A DNA stretch of 50,341 bases from positions 1 through 50,341 of the forward strand of contig JAHEAM010000001.1 in the NCBI GenBank assembly GCA_024642765.1, read 5' to 3'. Numbering within the stretch: position 1 is the first letter of the stretch; each line of letters opens with the position of its first letter. The notes under the pieces are model-generated. The model was not told where the DNA came from. It did no database searches and was given only the letters and a program-made list of their open reading frames with translations. Below, in pieces: positions 16,830-25,105 of the stretch. The stretch comes from Planctomycetaceae bacterium. GTDB taxonomy: Bacteria > Planctomycetota > Planctomycetia > Pirellulales > Pirellulaceae. A program made the position numbers and the translations under genes.

Positions 16830-19800
16830 TCAGATGTCGAATTGAAAATCATCCTCGACCATTTCAATTGACGCAAAAACAAGATCCAATTTTTGGTTGG
16901 TCTTATCGCTACGAATGGATGTTATAGTTGGCCCGTCTTTCGGCTCAATTATGGTTTCGATTCGAGTGGCGAGTTCCGAAACTTGTGCGTCCTGTCGATC
17001 GAAAGGAACTGCCGAGTCGAACGAAACGGAATCTAATTTTCGCGTCCAATTGTCAAGTCTTGAGCGGGTTATAGACGGGCGACTTTCGTATACCAGTGGC
17101 GAGTAAGTCCATGCGCCCACGGCCCTTGCAAGCCTTCCACCAAAATCCAATCCTCTGCCTTCAAACTTTGCACTGCTACTCTGAATCTGAATATTGGTCA
17201 GTTGGTTGGATAAGGCACTGCGAGCCCCAGTAACATCCCCCAAGTTTTGCACGACACCGTTCTTGTTCAGGTCGTAAGGGTTGGTTACGACGACAGCAGT
17301 AGCACTTAGATTAGATCGAATCGCGATGACATCGTTGAGATTCGTCACAAAAAACCGTAGATGCGGTTGAGCCGTTGCGTTGCCTGTTTGAAGCCCAGAA
17401 GTTTCCCCGTGAAGATGCCCTACATAGAACACATTATCTTCGAGGAGACCCGTATTGGCATTTGCATGGAGTGTCACACTCAACCAGCGGTTTTCGATTT
17501 GATTATCACCCCATTCCAAGCGAATACGTTTGCTGTTGCCTCCCAATGTCGAGATGTCAATTGCCGATGGAGCCGCCGATACGAGATCCCAATTTCCAGG
17601 TTGGTTGGGGCTCAGCGTCGCGTCAAAACCACCTTGCGGACTCCACCTGAATTCGAAATCAGAAGCGTTCAAACTATTCGACGCGAGAAAATCGACATCA
17701 AACACGAGACCATTGATGCCCCGAGTCGTGTTGATCAAATTGGAATAACCAAGTGTTTGAGGTGAATTGGTCTCTTTTGCCAAGACTTTGCTTGTATCCA
17801 ATGCTGCCTCGACGCCACCCGAAGAGTAACTTGAGCCTAGATAGTAAACGTATTGGTTGGTGATTGTGGCTACTGGCGAAATCGTAAAATTGACGTTATT
17901 GATATCAAAAAATACGTTGTTCGTTCCCTTGACCTTGATTCGAGCGAGGCCGGTCGAAACATTCGGAACAGTGATTTGTTGCGAGCCGTCGTTTGGTGTC
18001 GCACTGGCCAACAAAGTCGAAAAGGTATTGCCACCATCGGTTGAGAGCCAGATATCAACCAAAGATTGATTGATCGGGCTAGCTGTCGTTCCCGCAACAT
18101 TCCAACTGATGTTTTGTGTTGAACCACCTATCCAAGAACTCGCCGAGTTTTGACTCGTGACTTGAAACGGTGTTCCCGTGTTGACCACTTGCATTGACAT
18201 GTTGGCCCAGTTAACTCCGCCACCTCCAGACGAGTTATCACGAACCACAACACGGAAGTTCATGCTCGACCAGTTAGTCGTCGGTAATTTTTCTCCGGTC
18301 GGAACAGTATTGTCCAGCAGATTCGACAGACGGGGAAACACGCGAGTTGAATCGATGGATGGGGTATACGAACGAAACAATGGGCTGGCACCATTGTCGG
18401 CTGCAATCAGCGAAACTGACGAACCGAGATTACGCTGCTCCCAACTGTAAGTCAGCACATTGTTCGTATCAGCATCAGTACCTGTGGCCGTCAACTCAAA
18501 TGGAGTCCGAGCAGGTATTACAAATCCAGTTGCTGTCGAAACAGTTGGGACGTTGTTTCCGGTGGCAGTATTGACGCCAACACCAGCTGCAGTCCCCGTA
18601 ATGAGAGCTCGAATCTGGTCGATACTTCTGGAATGGAAAAACGGATCGCTAAACGATTGAACATTGTCAGCTCCACAGATTCCCGCATAGGCCATGATCG
18701 AAGTCCCGCTTCCCGGCTCGTAGGCAGACGAACTACTTCGATTGCCTCCGCAACTTCCTCCAGGGCCATTAAACGTGTGGGAGCCTCCGAACTGATGTCC
18801 CATTTCGTGAGCGACATAATCGACGTAGAACGGATCGCCAGTTGGCGATGACAGCCCAGTCACTCCCCGTGCTTTATTGCCTGTCAAACCAACGACACCC
18901 AGCCCAGCGATACCACCTCCGCCCGTGCTAAAGACATGTCCAATATCGTAATTAGCATTTCCGATTACCGAATCGATCGTCGCCTGATTTTGTCCCAACA
19001 TCGTCGAGCCACTACTATTGGTATAGGGATCGGTGGAAGCATTGGTGTAAACGAGGCTAGAATTATTAGCGACCAGGACCAATCGAATTGCCAAGTCATT
19101 TTCATAAATACCCGTTACTCGATTGACAGCTGTAACAATGGCTGCCTGTCCCTGCGCAACAGAACCACCCCAAAAGGCCGTATACTCTCCTGTTGCCGCA
19201 TTTGCCAATCGGAACGTACGCAGAGTTCCTCCGAAGTTATGCCGAATCGGAACGGAGTCTTCCTCAACACCCTTGAGTTCGACTTTGCCTTCACAAGCTA
19301 CGCAAACTCCGCAGCCACAACCGGCATCGCCGTCTTCCAGATTCACATCCGACCTAGAGTAACTGGAATAGAATTCGGTTTGGCCCTTGTAATAGGGATC
19401 GACATAATAGTTTCCGTCCGGAGAAAGAACCTGTGCGCGGAAACCATGGATAGTCACATCAAAACGAATCGTTGCTGCTGGATCGTCAATTCCGTTTCCT
19501 CGGTAGGTTTTAAAATCCGGGAATTGTGCAGCCAGCTCCGGTTCCATAATTGGTGATTCAACCACACGGAATTGGGCAAGCTTTCCATTTGGGTTAGGGA
19601 CCGTAATCGTTACCGCGTGGTCCTGATAACCTGGCGTAAATTCCAATGGAGCCTTTTGTAGGGTTTCAGAAATCGCGCCTTCGTTCAAATCATAGAGATT
19701 GATCTGCTTGAGACTAATCAACGGCTCGCCTTGATGCATTTCCAGAACGCTGGAATCCAACTTGGTCCACATTCCGTCCAACGAATTGGCTAGGGCAGCC

Positions 19801-19961
19801 AGCAACTGCCGTGGCTCTAAAATGGCATAGTCGTAAATAGGGCTTTTGATTCTTGGCTTGCAGTCATTCGAATGATGTGCGATTGGATGCGAATTTCTTT
19901 TCTTGTCAAACACGTGCAAACCTGAGGAAAGATTTTTTTCGATGAGAAACAGAGCGCTCAA
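16830..19961 (-). CDS. Exported reprolysin-like zinc metalloprotease with LEPR-XLL and dockerin-like parts
   Basis: 1043 residues from a TTG at 19961. Residues 47-56 are the LEPR-XLL motif (AILEPRQLLA). Residues about 110-200 match a metalloprotease propeptide (FPDFKTYRGNGIDDPAATIR). A cysteine cluster CGCGVCVAC sits at 215-223. The catalytic site is HEMGHQFGGSH at 385-395, a full HExxHxxGxxH metzincin motif. After it come beta-sandwich regions (PTVSTATGFVIPARTPFEL; QNISWNVAG) and near the C-terminus a dockerin-like DLNKNGVVQNLGDVTGARS. An exported, zymogen-like protease acting at the cell surface is inferred. It is followed by 400 bp without genes. Confidence 0.85.
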   Translation of the reverse strand: MSALFLIEKNLSSGLHVFDKKRNSHPIAHHSNDCKPRIKSPIYDYAILEPRQLLAALANSLDGMWTKLDSSVLEMHQGEPLISLKQINLYDLNEGAISETLQKAPLEFTPGYQDHAVTITVPNPNGKLAQFRVVESPIMEPELAAQFPDFKTYRGNGIDDPAATIRFDVTIHGFRAQVLSPDGNYYVDPYYKGQTEFYSSYSRSDVNLEDGDAGCGCGVCVACEGKVELKGVEEDSVPIRHNFGGTLRTFRLANAATGEYTAFWGGSVAQGQAAIVTAVNRVTGIYENDLAIRLVLVANNSSLVYTNASTDPYTNSSGSTMLGQNQATIDSVIGNANYDIGHVFSTGGGGIAGLGVVGLTGNKARGVTGLSSPTGDPFYVDYVAHEMGHQFGGSHTFNGPGGSCGGNRSSSSAYEPGSGTSIMAYAGICGADNVQSFSDPFFHSRSIDQIRALITGTAAGVGVNTATGNNVPTVSTATGFVIPARTPFELTATGTDADTNNVLTYSWEQRNLGSSVSLIAADNGASPLFRSYTPSIDSTRVFPRLSNLLDNTVPTGEKLPTTNWSSMNFRVVVRDNSSGGGGVNWANMSMQVVNTGTPFQVTSQNSASSWIGGSTQNISWNVAGTTASPINQSLVDIWLSTDGGNTFSTLLASATPNDGSQQITVPNVSTGLARIKVKGTNNVFFDINNVNFTISPVATITNQYVYYLGSSYSSGGVEAALDTSKVLAKETNSPQTLGYSNLINTTRGINGLVFDVDFLASNSLNASDFEFRWSPQGGFDATLSPNQPGNWDLVSAAPSAIDISTLGGNSKRIRLEWGDNQIENRWLSVTLHANANTGLLEDNVFYVGHLHGETSGLQTGNATAQPHLRFFVTNLNDVIAIRSNLSATAVVVTNPYDLNKNGVVQNLGDVTGARSALSNQLTNIQIQSSSAKFEGRGLDFGGRLARAVGAWTYSPLVYESRPSITRSRLDNWTRKLDSVSFDSAVPFDRQDAQVSELATRIETIIEPKDGPTITSIRSDKTNQKLDLVFASIEMVEDDFQFDI

Positions 19962-20196
19962 GAGTTACGAACTTAAGAGGTCGCCCAGGGACGTAGCCCA
20001 TAGTTTAGTTCAAGTTTCTTGGCAAGGTAAAGCCACCGCATGTGCTCCCCGTTTTGCGCTACCACAATGCGTCAAACGTGGGGATTCGGGGTTTGGCGTG
20101 TTTCGGGCCACTAAGGTATCGCCCCGATCACGATTATCTGGCCCACAATATTTTTGGAATGGGTATCAATAATGAAGAAACCGTTTTCGCTCTTGA
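19962..20196. other. Intergenic region between permease and metalloprotease genes
   Basis: 235 bp between two minus-strand genes. I see no clear terminator for the permease gene, no obvious promoter for the protease and no small gene. Confidence 0.35.
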
Positions 20197-21537
20197 TCAG
20201 CCAATCGGTCGTCGACGATTTTCCGTTACTTTCCAAACCGCATAAACAGAGATCCCGATGACGATCGTGGCCAACAACCCGACCCATTTCCAAATATCTT
20301 GAGCAGCTCCCAGAACGGCTAGTCCAAGTGTCACGATTACAAATGCTCCAGCGACCAGAGTTCGCCATCGCTGTTCGCCTTCACCCGTCGATAACGGTTT
20401 TGAAAATAGCAATGCAGCGACCGTCAATGCACTGCATACAGATAACGTCAGTCCGAGGTAGTCGAGCAAACCTTTGAGCGTTGCGAACTGAATCAAAAGA
20501 CACGTCAGTATTGCTTGTAGGAAAATCGAGAAACTGGGGGCAGCCGAACGACTTGGGTCGAACGAGAAGACCTTGGGAAAGACGCCTTCGTTCGCCATCT
20601 TCGCATACACACGCGGACCCACTAACAATAGCGACGATACCGAGCTGAGCATCGCCAGACAGACGACCATCCGTACCAGATATTCGAGCAGCCCCGGACT
20701 CAGGCTTCGGGCTGCCAGGGCCGCGATGTCATTTTTAGAATCCAATATCACGTTGGCTGGCGTTGCATACAAAAAAATGAAGTTCATCAACAGATAAATG
20801 CCCGTCACGAGCAGGGTACCGATGATCATTGCTCGCGGGACATTCACGCGAGCATTATTTACTTCTTCTGACATGTAAATCGACGCGTTATAACCTGTGT
20901 ACGCCAACGAAATCCAAACCAATGTCGATGCAAAAACACCAATCGAAAACGGAACTGGTTGTGCCTTGTCGCCAAAACTCCAACGACCCTCCGAACTCGC
21001 AACGCCCGGGAAATGCCAAATCGCAAACAAAACGAAAATCGCGAGCCCAATGATTTTCAAAGCAACAATGATATTTTGTGTGATCAACCCCGTAGTGCGT
21101 ACCAGCGCATGCAGAATGGCAAACCCCAGCACTACGACCATTGACAACAACGGCGAGGCCCAATCGGGGGCATCCCCATCGCCTAGGGCATAAACGGAAA
21201 ATGTCACGGCAGCGTAGGCCGTGGCACCCGAGAAACCTGCAAATAACGAAACCCAACCAGCCATGAATCCAGCAACCGGATGTACCATGCGACTTAGATA
21301 AAGGTATTCACCACCCGATTCCGTAATCCGTCTTGCAAGTTGTCCATAACTAATAGCTCCCATCAGGGCGATAACGCCACCCAAAAACCAAGCCAGCATG
21401 ACCAGCGGTTTGTTGCCCAGATCTCGAAGCGTAAACGCACTGGTCGTGAACAGTGACGCCCCGATCATGTTGGCGATCGTCAGATTGACAATCGAGTAGA
21501 GTCCGACCTTCGGTTTCGTTTGTTCCGAGTCGGCCAT
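20197..21537 (-). CDS. APC-superfamily amino acid permease
   Basis: 446 residues from an ATG at 21537 with about 12 predicted membrane helices. The start region (GLYSIVNLTIANMIGASLFT) and helix 2-3 (ARRITESGGEYLYLSRMVHP) are the hallmark of the amino acid-polyamine-organocation superfamily: the GASxF unwound helix 1 and the ESGGEYxYL motif. It should import an amino acid or related compound by cation coupling; the substrate cannot be told. The last helix is followed by a basic tail. The gene starts 32 bp after the stop of the small membrane protein gene, so the two form an operon. Confidence 0.87.
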   Translation of the reverse strand: MADSEQTKPKVGLYSIVNLTIANMIGASLFTTSAFTLRDLGNKPLVMLAWFLGGVIALMGAISYGQLARRITESGGEYLYLSRMVHPVAGFMAGWVSLFAGFSGATAYAAVTFSVYALGDGDAPDWASPLLSMVVVLGFAILHALVRTTGLITQNIIVALKIIGLAIFVLFAIWHFPGVASSEGRWSFGDKAQPVPFSIGVFASTLVWISLAYTGYNASIYMSEEVNNARVNVPRAMIIGTLLVTGIYLLMNFIFLYATPANVILDSKNDIAALAARSLSPGLLEYLVRMVVCLAMLSSVSSLLLVGPRVYAKMANEGVFPKVFSFDPSRSAAPSFSIFLQAILTCLLIQFATLKGLLDYLGLTLSVCSALTVAALLFSKPLSTGEGEQRWRTLVAGAFVIVTLGLAVLGAAQDIWKWVGLLATIVIGISVYAVWKVTENRRRPIG

Positions 21538-21569
21538 AAGAATCCTGAACCTGCAGAGATGGGAAATTA

Positions 21570-21890
21570 TTACAAAGCGCGTTTTTGATTTGGCACGACG
21601 TCGTTGCCAAACAAGTGAGCCAGATCGTCATCTTCTGTCGACCAGACAACGACTCCCAGCACCAAAAACGCGAGCCCCAGCGAAACCCACAACGGATGTA
21701 CCGATTCTCGACATTCCGTTTCGTCTTGAATAGTCCAGTCCCGCGAATCTTGCCAACCAAATTGAGTTCTTCGGTAGGGATTTTCGAAAGTGTCGAGCGA
21801 CGCGTTTTGAGTTTGAAAACTTGTTTGAAACGCAACGCCAAAAATCACAGCCAGCGAAAAAACGGCTGCGTACAACATTTTTCCAGACAT
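21570..21890 (-). CDS. Small two-helix membrane protein upstream of the permease
   Basis: 106 residues from an ATG at 21890. One hydrophobic helix lies at the N-terminus (LYAAVFSLAVIFGVAF) and another at about residues 67-83 (LWVSLGLAFLVLGVVVW), with a polar 45-residue segment between them and an acidic tail (STEDDDLAHLFG). I do not recognise a family. Its stop is 32 bp from the permease start on the same strand, so it is probably cotranscribed and may be a permease partner. An unusual inverted repeat lies inside its last codons (21589-21611). Confidence 0.6.
   Translation of the reverse strand: MSGKMLYAAVFSLAVIFGVAFQTSFQTQNASLDTFENPYRRTQFGWQDSRDWTIQDETECRESVHPLWVSLGLAFLVLGVVVWSTEDDDLAHLFGNDVVPNQKRAL
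21589..21611 (-). repeat. Inverted repeat in the last codons of the small membrane protein gene
   Basis: TTTGGCA (21589-21595) and TGCCAAA (21605-21611) are perfect arms around CGACGTCGT, itself nearly palindromic. On the minus-strand mRNA this makes a 7-bp stem, with a few more possible pairs inside, about 55-75 nt before the permease start. It could be a control hairpin or a binding site, though part of it simply encodes NDVVPN. Confidence 0.5.
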
Positions 21891-22102
21891 GATGAACTTT
21901 CCCTATTGGAACTGAGTCTAATCCGAAGTGGTGACGACGGCGAAATATTGCAAACAAAATACCACCGCAAAAAACAAAGGTTTTCTCGCATTTTTGTGGT
22001 GAAATCGCAACACGCCGTTGGCCGGGCGTTGACAAAAGACAACACATGTTGACCATTGAGACGAATTAAACTACCTAACCCTGAAAGTACCAGTGCGGCG
22101 CC

Positions 22103-22126
22103 CGGTTAGCATTAAACCGATTTTTT
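22103..22126 (+). terminator. Terminator-like hairpin in the leader of the TPR gene
   Basis: CGGTT (22103-22107) pairs with AACCG (22115-22119) across a 7-nt loop, and six T residues follow at 22121-22126. No plus-strand gene ends nearby, so it would stop an upstream or cryptic transcript, or act as an attenuator if transcription starts before 22100. The stem is short. Confidence 0.4.
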
Positions 22127-22192
22127 GTCATTGTTTTGCCGAAATGAACACGACGACAAATTGATTTTTCGGCCAACAATTCGGGCGCGAGT

Positions 22193-22198
22193 TAGAAT
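22193..22198 (+). promoter_or_regulatory. Possible -10 element (TAGAAT) for the TPR-rsmB operon
   Basis: TAGAAT matches the sigma-70 -10 consensus at 5 of 6 positions and lies 39 bp before the ATG at 22237. No TTGACA-like -35 stands at 16-18 bp. The same hexamer precedes several other genes in the window. Confidence 0.35.
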
Positions 22199-22236
22199 TG
22201 TAAGTTGAAACAAGTTCCCAAACCTTTGTGATTCCC

Positions 22237-22800
22237 ATGTTGAACCAAGATCGCATCCGACGCAAACAACTCATCCGAGAGGCCGAAGGCTATCTCGACT
22301 TGATGAGCGTGTTTGACGATCGTTGGCACTTGGATCCAGTTCATATCGAAACACTTGCGAATCGAGTCATCGAATGCCTCGACCAAATCGAACGTCCTCA
22401 AAGCTTCGAAGCCCACGTTCTGTTTCTGAAGGGTCAAGCTCATCGGGCGGCCGGTCGCTTCGACGAAGCCGCCAAAAACCTGGATGCTTCCAAATCTCTT
22501 GAGCCTGAAAACCTGCATACGTTGTTGGCTTTAGCCTGGTGTTATAAGCGCCTTGATCGCATTGAAAAATCCATCGATGTGATGCGTGAAGCCCTTCTGG
22601 TCGAAAACGAAAGTGCCATCGCGCATTATAATTTGGCGTGCTATTTGGCATTGGAATTGGCTACCAAAGAATCCTGCCATCACCTGGCGATCGCACTCGA
22701 AATCGATCCGAAGTATCGCGAACTGGTAGCATCGGAAAACGACTTCGATACCATTCGCAACACGCCGGAATTTCACGCCGCGCTTTCGATCAACGTTTAA
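22237..22800 (+). CDS. TPR-repeat protein
   Basis: 187 residues from the ATG at 22237; a GTG at 22228 is an alternative. Tetratricopeptide repeats are clear: HVLFLKGQAHRAAGRFDEAA, LLALAWCYKRLDRIEKSIDV and HYNLACYLALELATKESCHH, ending in the phrase LEIDPKYRELVASENDFD followed by TPEFHAAL, a common last repeat. No signal peptide or enzyme domain is visible, so it is a cytoplasmic protein-binding scaffold. It is directly followed by the rRNA methyltransferase gene, whose possible start at 22803 lies 2 bp after the TPR stop, so they are an operon. Confidence 0.85.
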   Translation: MLNQDRIRRKQLIREAEGYLDLMSVFDDRWHLDPVHIETLANRVIECLDQIERPQSFEAHVLFLKGQAHRAAGRFDEAAKNLDASKSLEPENLHTLLALAWCYKRLDRIEKSIDVMREALLVENESAIAHYNLACYLALELATKESCHHLAIALEIDPKYRELVASENDFDTIRNTPEFHAALSINV

Positions 22801-22820
22801 AGTTGCAGCTGGATTCAACT

Positions 22821-23777
22821 GTGGCTGATCTCACTTACGAATTGCCAATCGAATTTCTCGAACGCATGGAAGTAATCGTTCCAGAATCGCAATGGGAGCC
22901 ATTTCTTGCCAGTTTCGATCTGCCGCGCCGCGTTGCGTTTCGCCTTAACCCACTTCAGGGCTTGTGTGAATTGCCGAATCTGAACTGCGAACCCGTCAGC
23001 TGGTCGCCCGTTTCGTTTTCAGTCGCGCAATCCGATCGAGAACGCCTAACGCTCCTTCCTGAGACCACCACCGGGCAACTCTATCTACAGAGCCTTTCGA
23101 GTCAACTCGCTGCCATCGTTCTCGATCCGAATCCAAATGAACAGGTTCTCGATTTGGCAGCGGCTCCCGGTGGCAAGGCCGCGCACCTTGCCGCTTTAAT
23201 GCAAAACCAAGGGCTGCTGTCCTGCGTGGAACCCGTGCGAAACCGCTTTTTTCGACTCCAGGCCAACTTGCGGCAACAAGGTGTGAAAATCGCCAAGTTC
23301 TACATGACCGATGGCCGAACCGTTGGAAAAAAGGTCGGTGAACGATTTCATCGTGTCATGCTCGATGCACCTTGTAGTGGCGAAGCGCGCTTTACGAAAC
23401 GGGACGCAACCTCGTTCGCGACTTGGAGTCCGCGGAAAATTCGAGAGACCAGTCGCAAGCAAATAGGTTTGATCAAAAGCGCTTTCGAATCGCTACAGCC
23501 AGGTGGCCATTTACTGTACTCAACATGCAGCTTCGCACCGGAGGAGAATGAAGGCGTCGTTCAAAAACTACTCGAAATGTTTGGCACACGAGTGCAGGTA
23601 TTGCCGCTTTCGATCGATGGTCGAACACTCGCTGAGCATAACGTTCCGGTTCAATCTGGCTTAACCGAATTCAACAAAAAAAAGTTCTCGCCAGAAATCG
23701 CATTGACACAGCGAATCCTACCCAATCAGGTCTATGACGGGTTTTATTTAGCCCTCCTGCAAAAATACAATGCATAG
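22821..23777 (+). CDS. RsmB/NOP2-type RNA m5C methyltransferase
   Basis: About 318 residues from the GTG at 22821; a TTG at 22803 is equally possible, and the frame is also open inside the preceding gene. It uses S-adenosylmethionine to make 5-methylcytosine in RNA, most likely 16S rRNA. Motif I is LDLAAAPGGKAAHLA; motif IV is LDAPCSGEARF, with the cysteine releasing the product; motif VI is LLYSTCSFAPEENE, with the catalytic cysteine. The N-terminal RNA-binding part is short (ELPIEFLERMEVIVP). The enzyme lacks the NusB-like domain of true RsmB and is nearer the RsmF/YebU or archaeal type, so no symbol is given. Confidence 0.88.
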   Translation: MADLTYELPIEFLERMEVIVPESQWEPFLASFDLPRRVAFRLNPLQGLCELPNLNCEPVSWSPVSFSVAQSDRERLTLLPETTTGQLYLQSLSSQLAAIVLDPNPNEQVLDLAAAPGGKAAHLAALMQNQGLLSCVEPVRNRFFRLQANLRQQGVKIAKFYMTDGRTVGKKVGERFHRVMLDAPCSGEARFTKRDATSFATWSPRKIRETSRKQIGLIKSAFESLQPGGHLLYSTCSFAPEENEGVVQKLLEMFGTRVQVLPLSIDGRTLAEHNVPVQSGLTEFNKKKFSPEIALTQRILPNQVYDGFYLALLQKYNA

Positions 23778-23787
23778 CTAATTTTGA

Positions 23788-24996
23788 TTAGGCTAATCCG
23801 TTATAACGGCCAATCCTTTCGAGTTGTTCCAGGAGTTCATTCGGTGATTGAAATCGTTGATTCGGGTCCTTTTCCAACATGCGATTCAAAACATGATCTT
23901 GAAAATGCTCGTTGATCGAAAGTTGAAAATCGCGTGGCGCTTTAGGTTCGGTGTTCCTAATATTCTCAATCAACTGAGCTAGGTTTTCACCTTTAACAGG
24001 CGGTTGTCCCGTCAAGAGCGCGTAGCAGGTCGCGCCCAATCCGTAGATGTCAGAACGCACGTCAATCACGCCATCAGGATAAGTGCGCTCAGGTGCCATA
24101 TATTTGAGGTCACCCATCAATTGCCCAGGTTGTGTGATTTGAACGGCATATTCGCCTTCGAGGGCTTTCGCCAACATCAAATCGCCAAGCAGACTTTGCT
24201 CAGTTTTAGACCGCCGCAAAATATTGGTCGGAGTTACATTTCGATGCACAATCTTGTGCTCTTGGGCAGTCGTCAATGCCATCGCAATGTCAGCGGCGAT
24301 CTTCCAAACCTTGCGCCAATCCAGCATGCCCTCAATTCCGGTGCGGTCGATCAGTTGTGCGAGGTTTTCACCTTCGATAAATTCCATCGCTGTCCAGCAA
24401 TACGGTCCGGTAATTCCAGCGTTGTAAATGCGCACGATATTGTCGCAGCGAATTGGAATCATCGTCTTCATGGCCCTCACGAAGCGTTCTCGTTGTTGAG
24501 GAAGTCGCGTGTGTTGTAGCCCTAAGACTTTGACCGCCGCATCACGTTGCTTTTCTTCGTCATGGGCTTTGAAGACGACCCCTGAGTTTCCACTGCCGAC
24601 GACCTTGTCCAATCGATACGAATTGATTTTGCTGCCAACCAGTTCTTCCAATGGTTTGACGGTAGGTTCAACTCCGCCAGCCATCGTCGTTTTTTTGGCG
24701 GAGTCTTTCTGTGACAGGAGCAGGACAGAGTCGCCTATTTCAATCTTGGCACCAATAGCTACTTGCGCGACATCAATGGACTGTCCGTTAATCTTTGTAC
24801 CACTTGAGCTACCCAAATCACGAACAGTAACCACGGCACCGTGTCGACTTATTTCACAATGAACTCGGGAGACAGATGGATCGTTCAGTCGATAATCGCT
24901 TTGGTCGCCGCGCCCAATTTTGATCGACTGAGAATTTTCGAGAACAATTTCCAGGCCTTGGTCGGGGCCTTGAATCACAACTATTGACAAAAGCAT
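23788..24996 (-). CDS. FHA-domain protein kinase homologue, probable pseudokinase
   Basis: 402 residues from an ATG at 24996. The FHA domain (about 5-95) has the phosphothreonine-binding residues: GR at 28-29, SxxH (SRVH, 43-46) and N70. A kinase fold covers about 127-400: loop VGSGNSGVVF, AVK lysine K156, YMAPER and the SDIYGLGATCYALLTG region. Key residues deviate: HRD is HRN (251-253, VHRNVTPTNIL), so the catalytic Asp is Asn; DFG is DLM (272-274); the helix-C Glu is not found (RFVRAMK). It therefore probably binds phosphoprotein and perhaps ATP but may not phosphorylate. It is divergent from the double-kinase gene with a 109-bp shared region. Confidence 0.88.
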   Translation of the reverse strand: MLLSIVVIQGPDQGLEIVLENSQSIKIGRGDQSDYRLNDPSVSRVHCEISRHGAVVTVRDLGSSSGTKINGQSIDVAQVAIGAKIEIGDSVLLLSQKDSAKKTTMAGGVEPTVKPLEELVGSKINSYRLDKVVGSGNSGVVFKAHDEEKQRDAAVKVLGLQHTRLPQQRERFVRAMKTMIPIRCDNIVRIYNAGITGPYCWTAMEFIEGENLAQLIDRTGIEGMLDWRKVWKIAADIAMALTTAQEHKIVHRNVTPTNILRRSKTEQSLLGDLMLAKALEGEYAVQITQPGQLMGDLKYMAPERTYPDGVIDVRSDIYGLGATCYALLTGQPPVKGENLAQLIENIRNTEPKAPRDFQLSINEHFQDHVLNRMLEKDPNQRFQSPNELLEQLERIGRYNGLA

Positions 24997-25082
24997 TGCC
25001 TAACATCCTCAATGAATTTGGGTCATGAAATATATAAATTCAGGCATTATTATTGGAATTGTCGCAGTCGATCACAATGAAC

Positions 25083-25088
25083 TAGAAT
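25083..25088 (+). promoter_or_regulatory. Probable -10 element for the kinase-RDD gene
   Basis: TAGAAT (25083-25088) with a weak -35, TTGTCG at 25059-25064, spaced 18 bp. Transcription would start near 25095, leaving only about 10 nt before the TTG start at 25106. The 109-bp divergent region must also serve the minus-strand FHA kinase. Confidence 0.45.
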
Positions 25089-25105
25089 AACAACTCTAGT
25101 TCAGT

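Larger units (their letters stand above)
21891..22236. other. Divergent intergenic region
   Basis: 346 bp between the minus-strand small membrane gene and the plus-strand TPR gene. On the plus strand it holds a terminator-like hairpin at 22103-22126 and a TAGAAT at 22193-22198 that may be the -10 for the TPR gene. I found no reliable promoter for the minus side and no small gene. Confidence 0.45.

Noticed and set aside
23798..23809. Perfect 12-bp palindrome CCGTTATAACGG
   Set aside because: Lies inside the last codons of the FHA kinase gene and encodes RYNG; no sign of use as a site.
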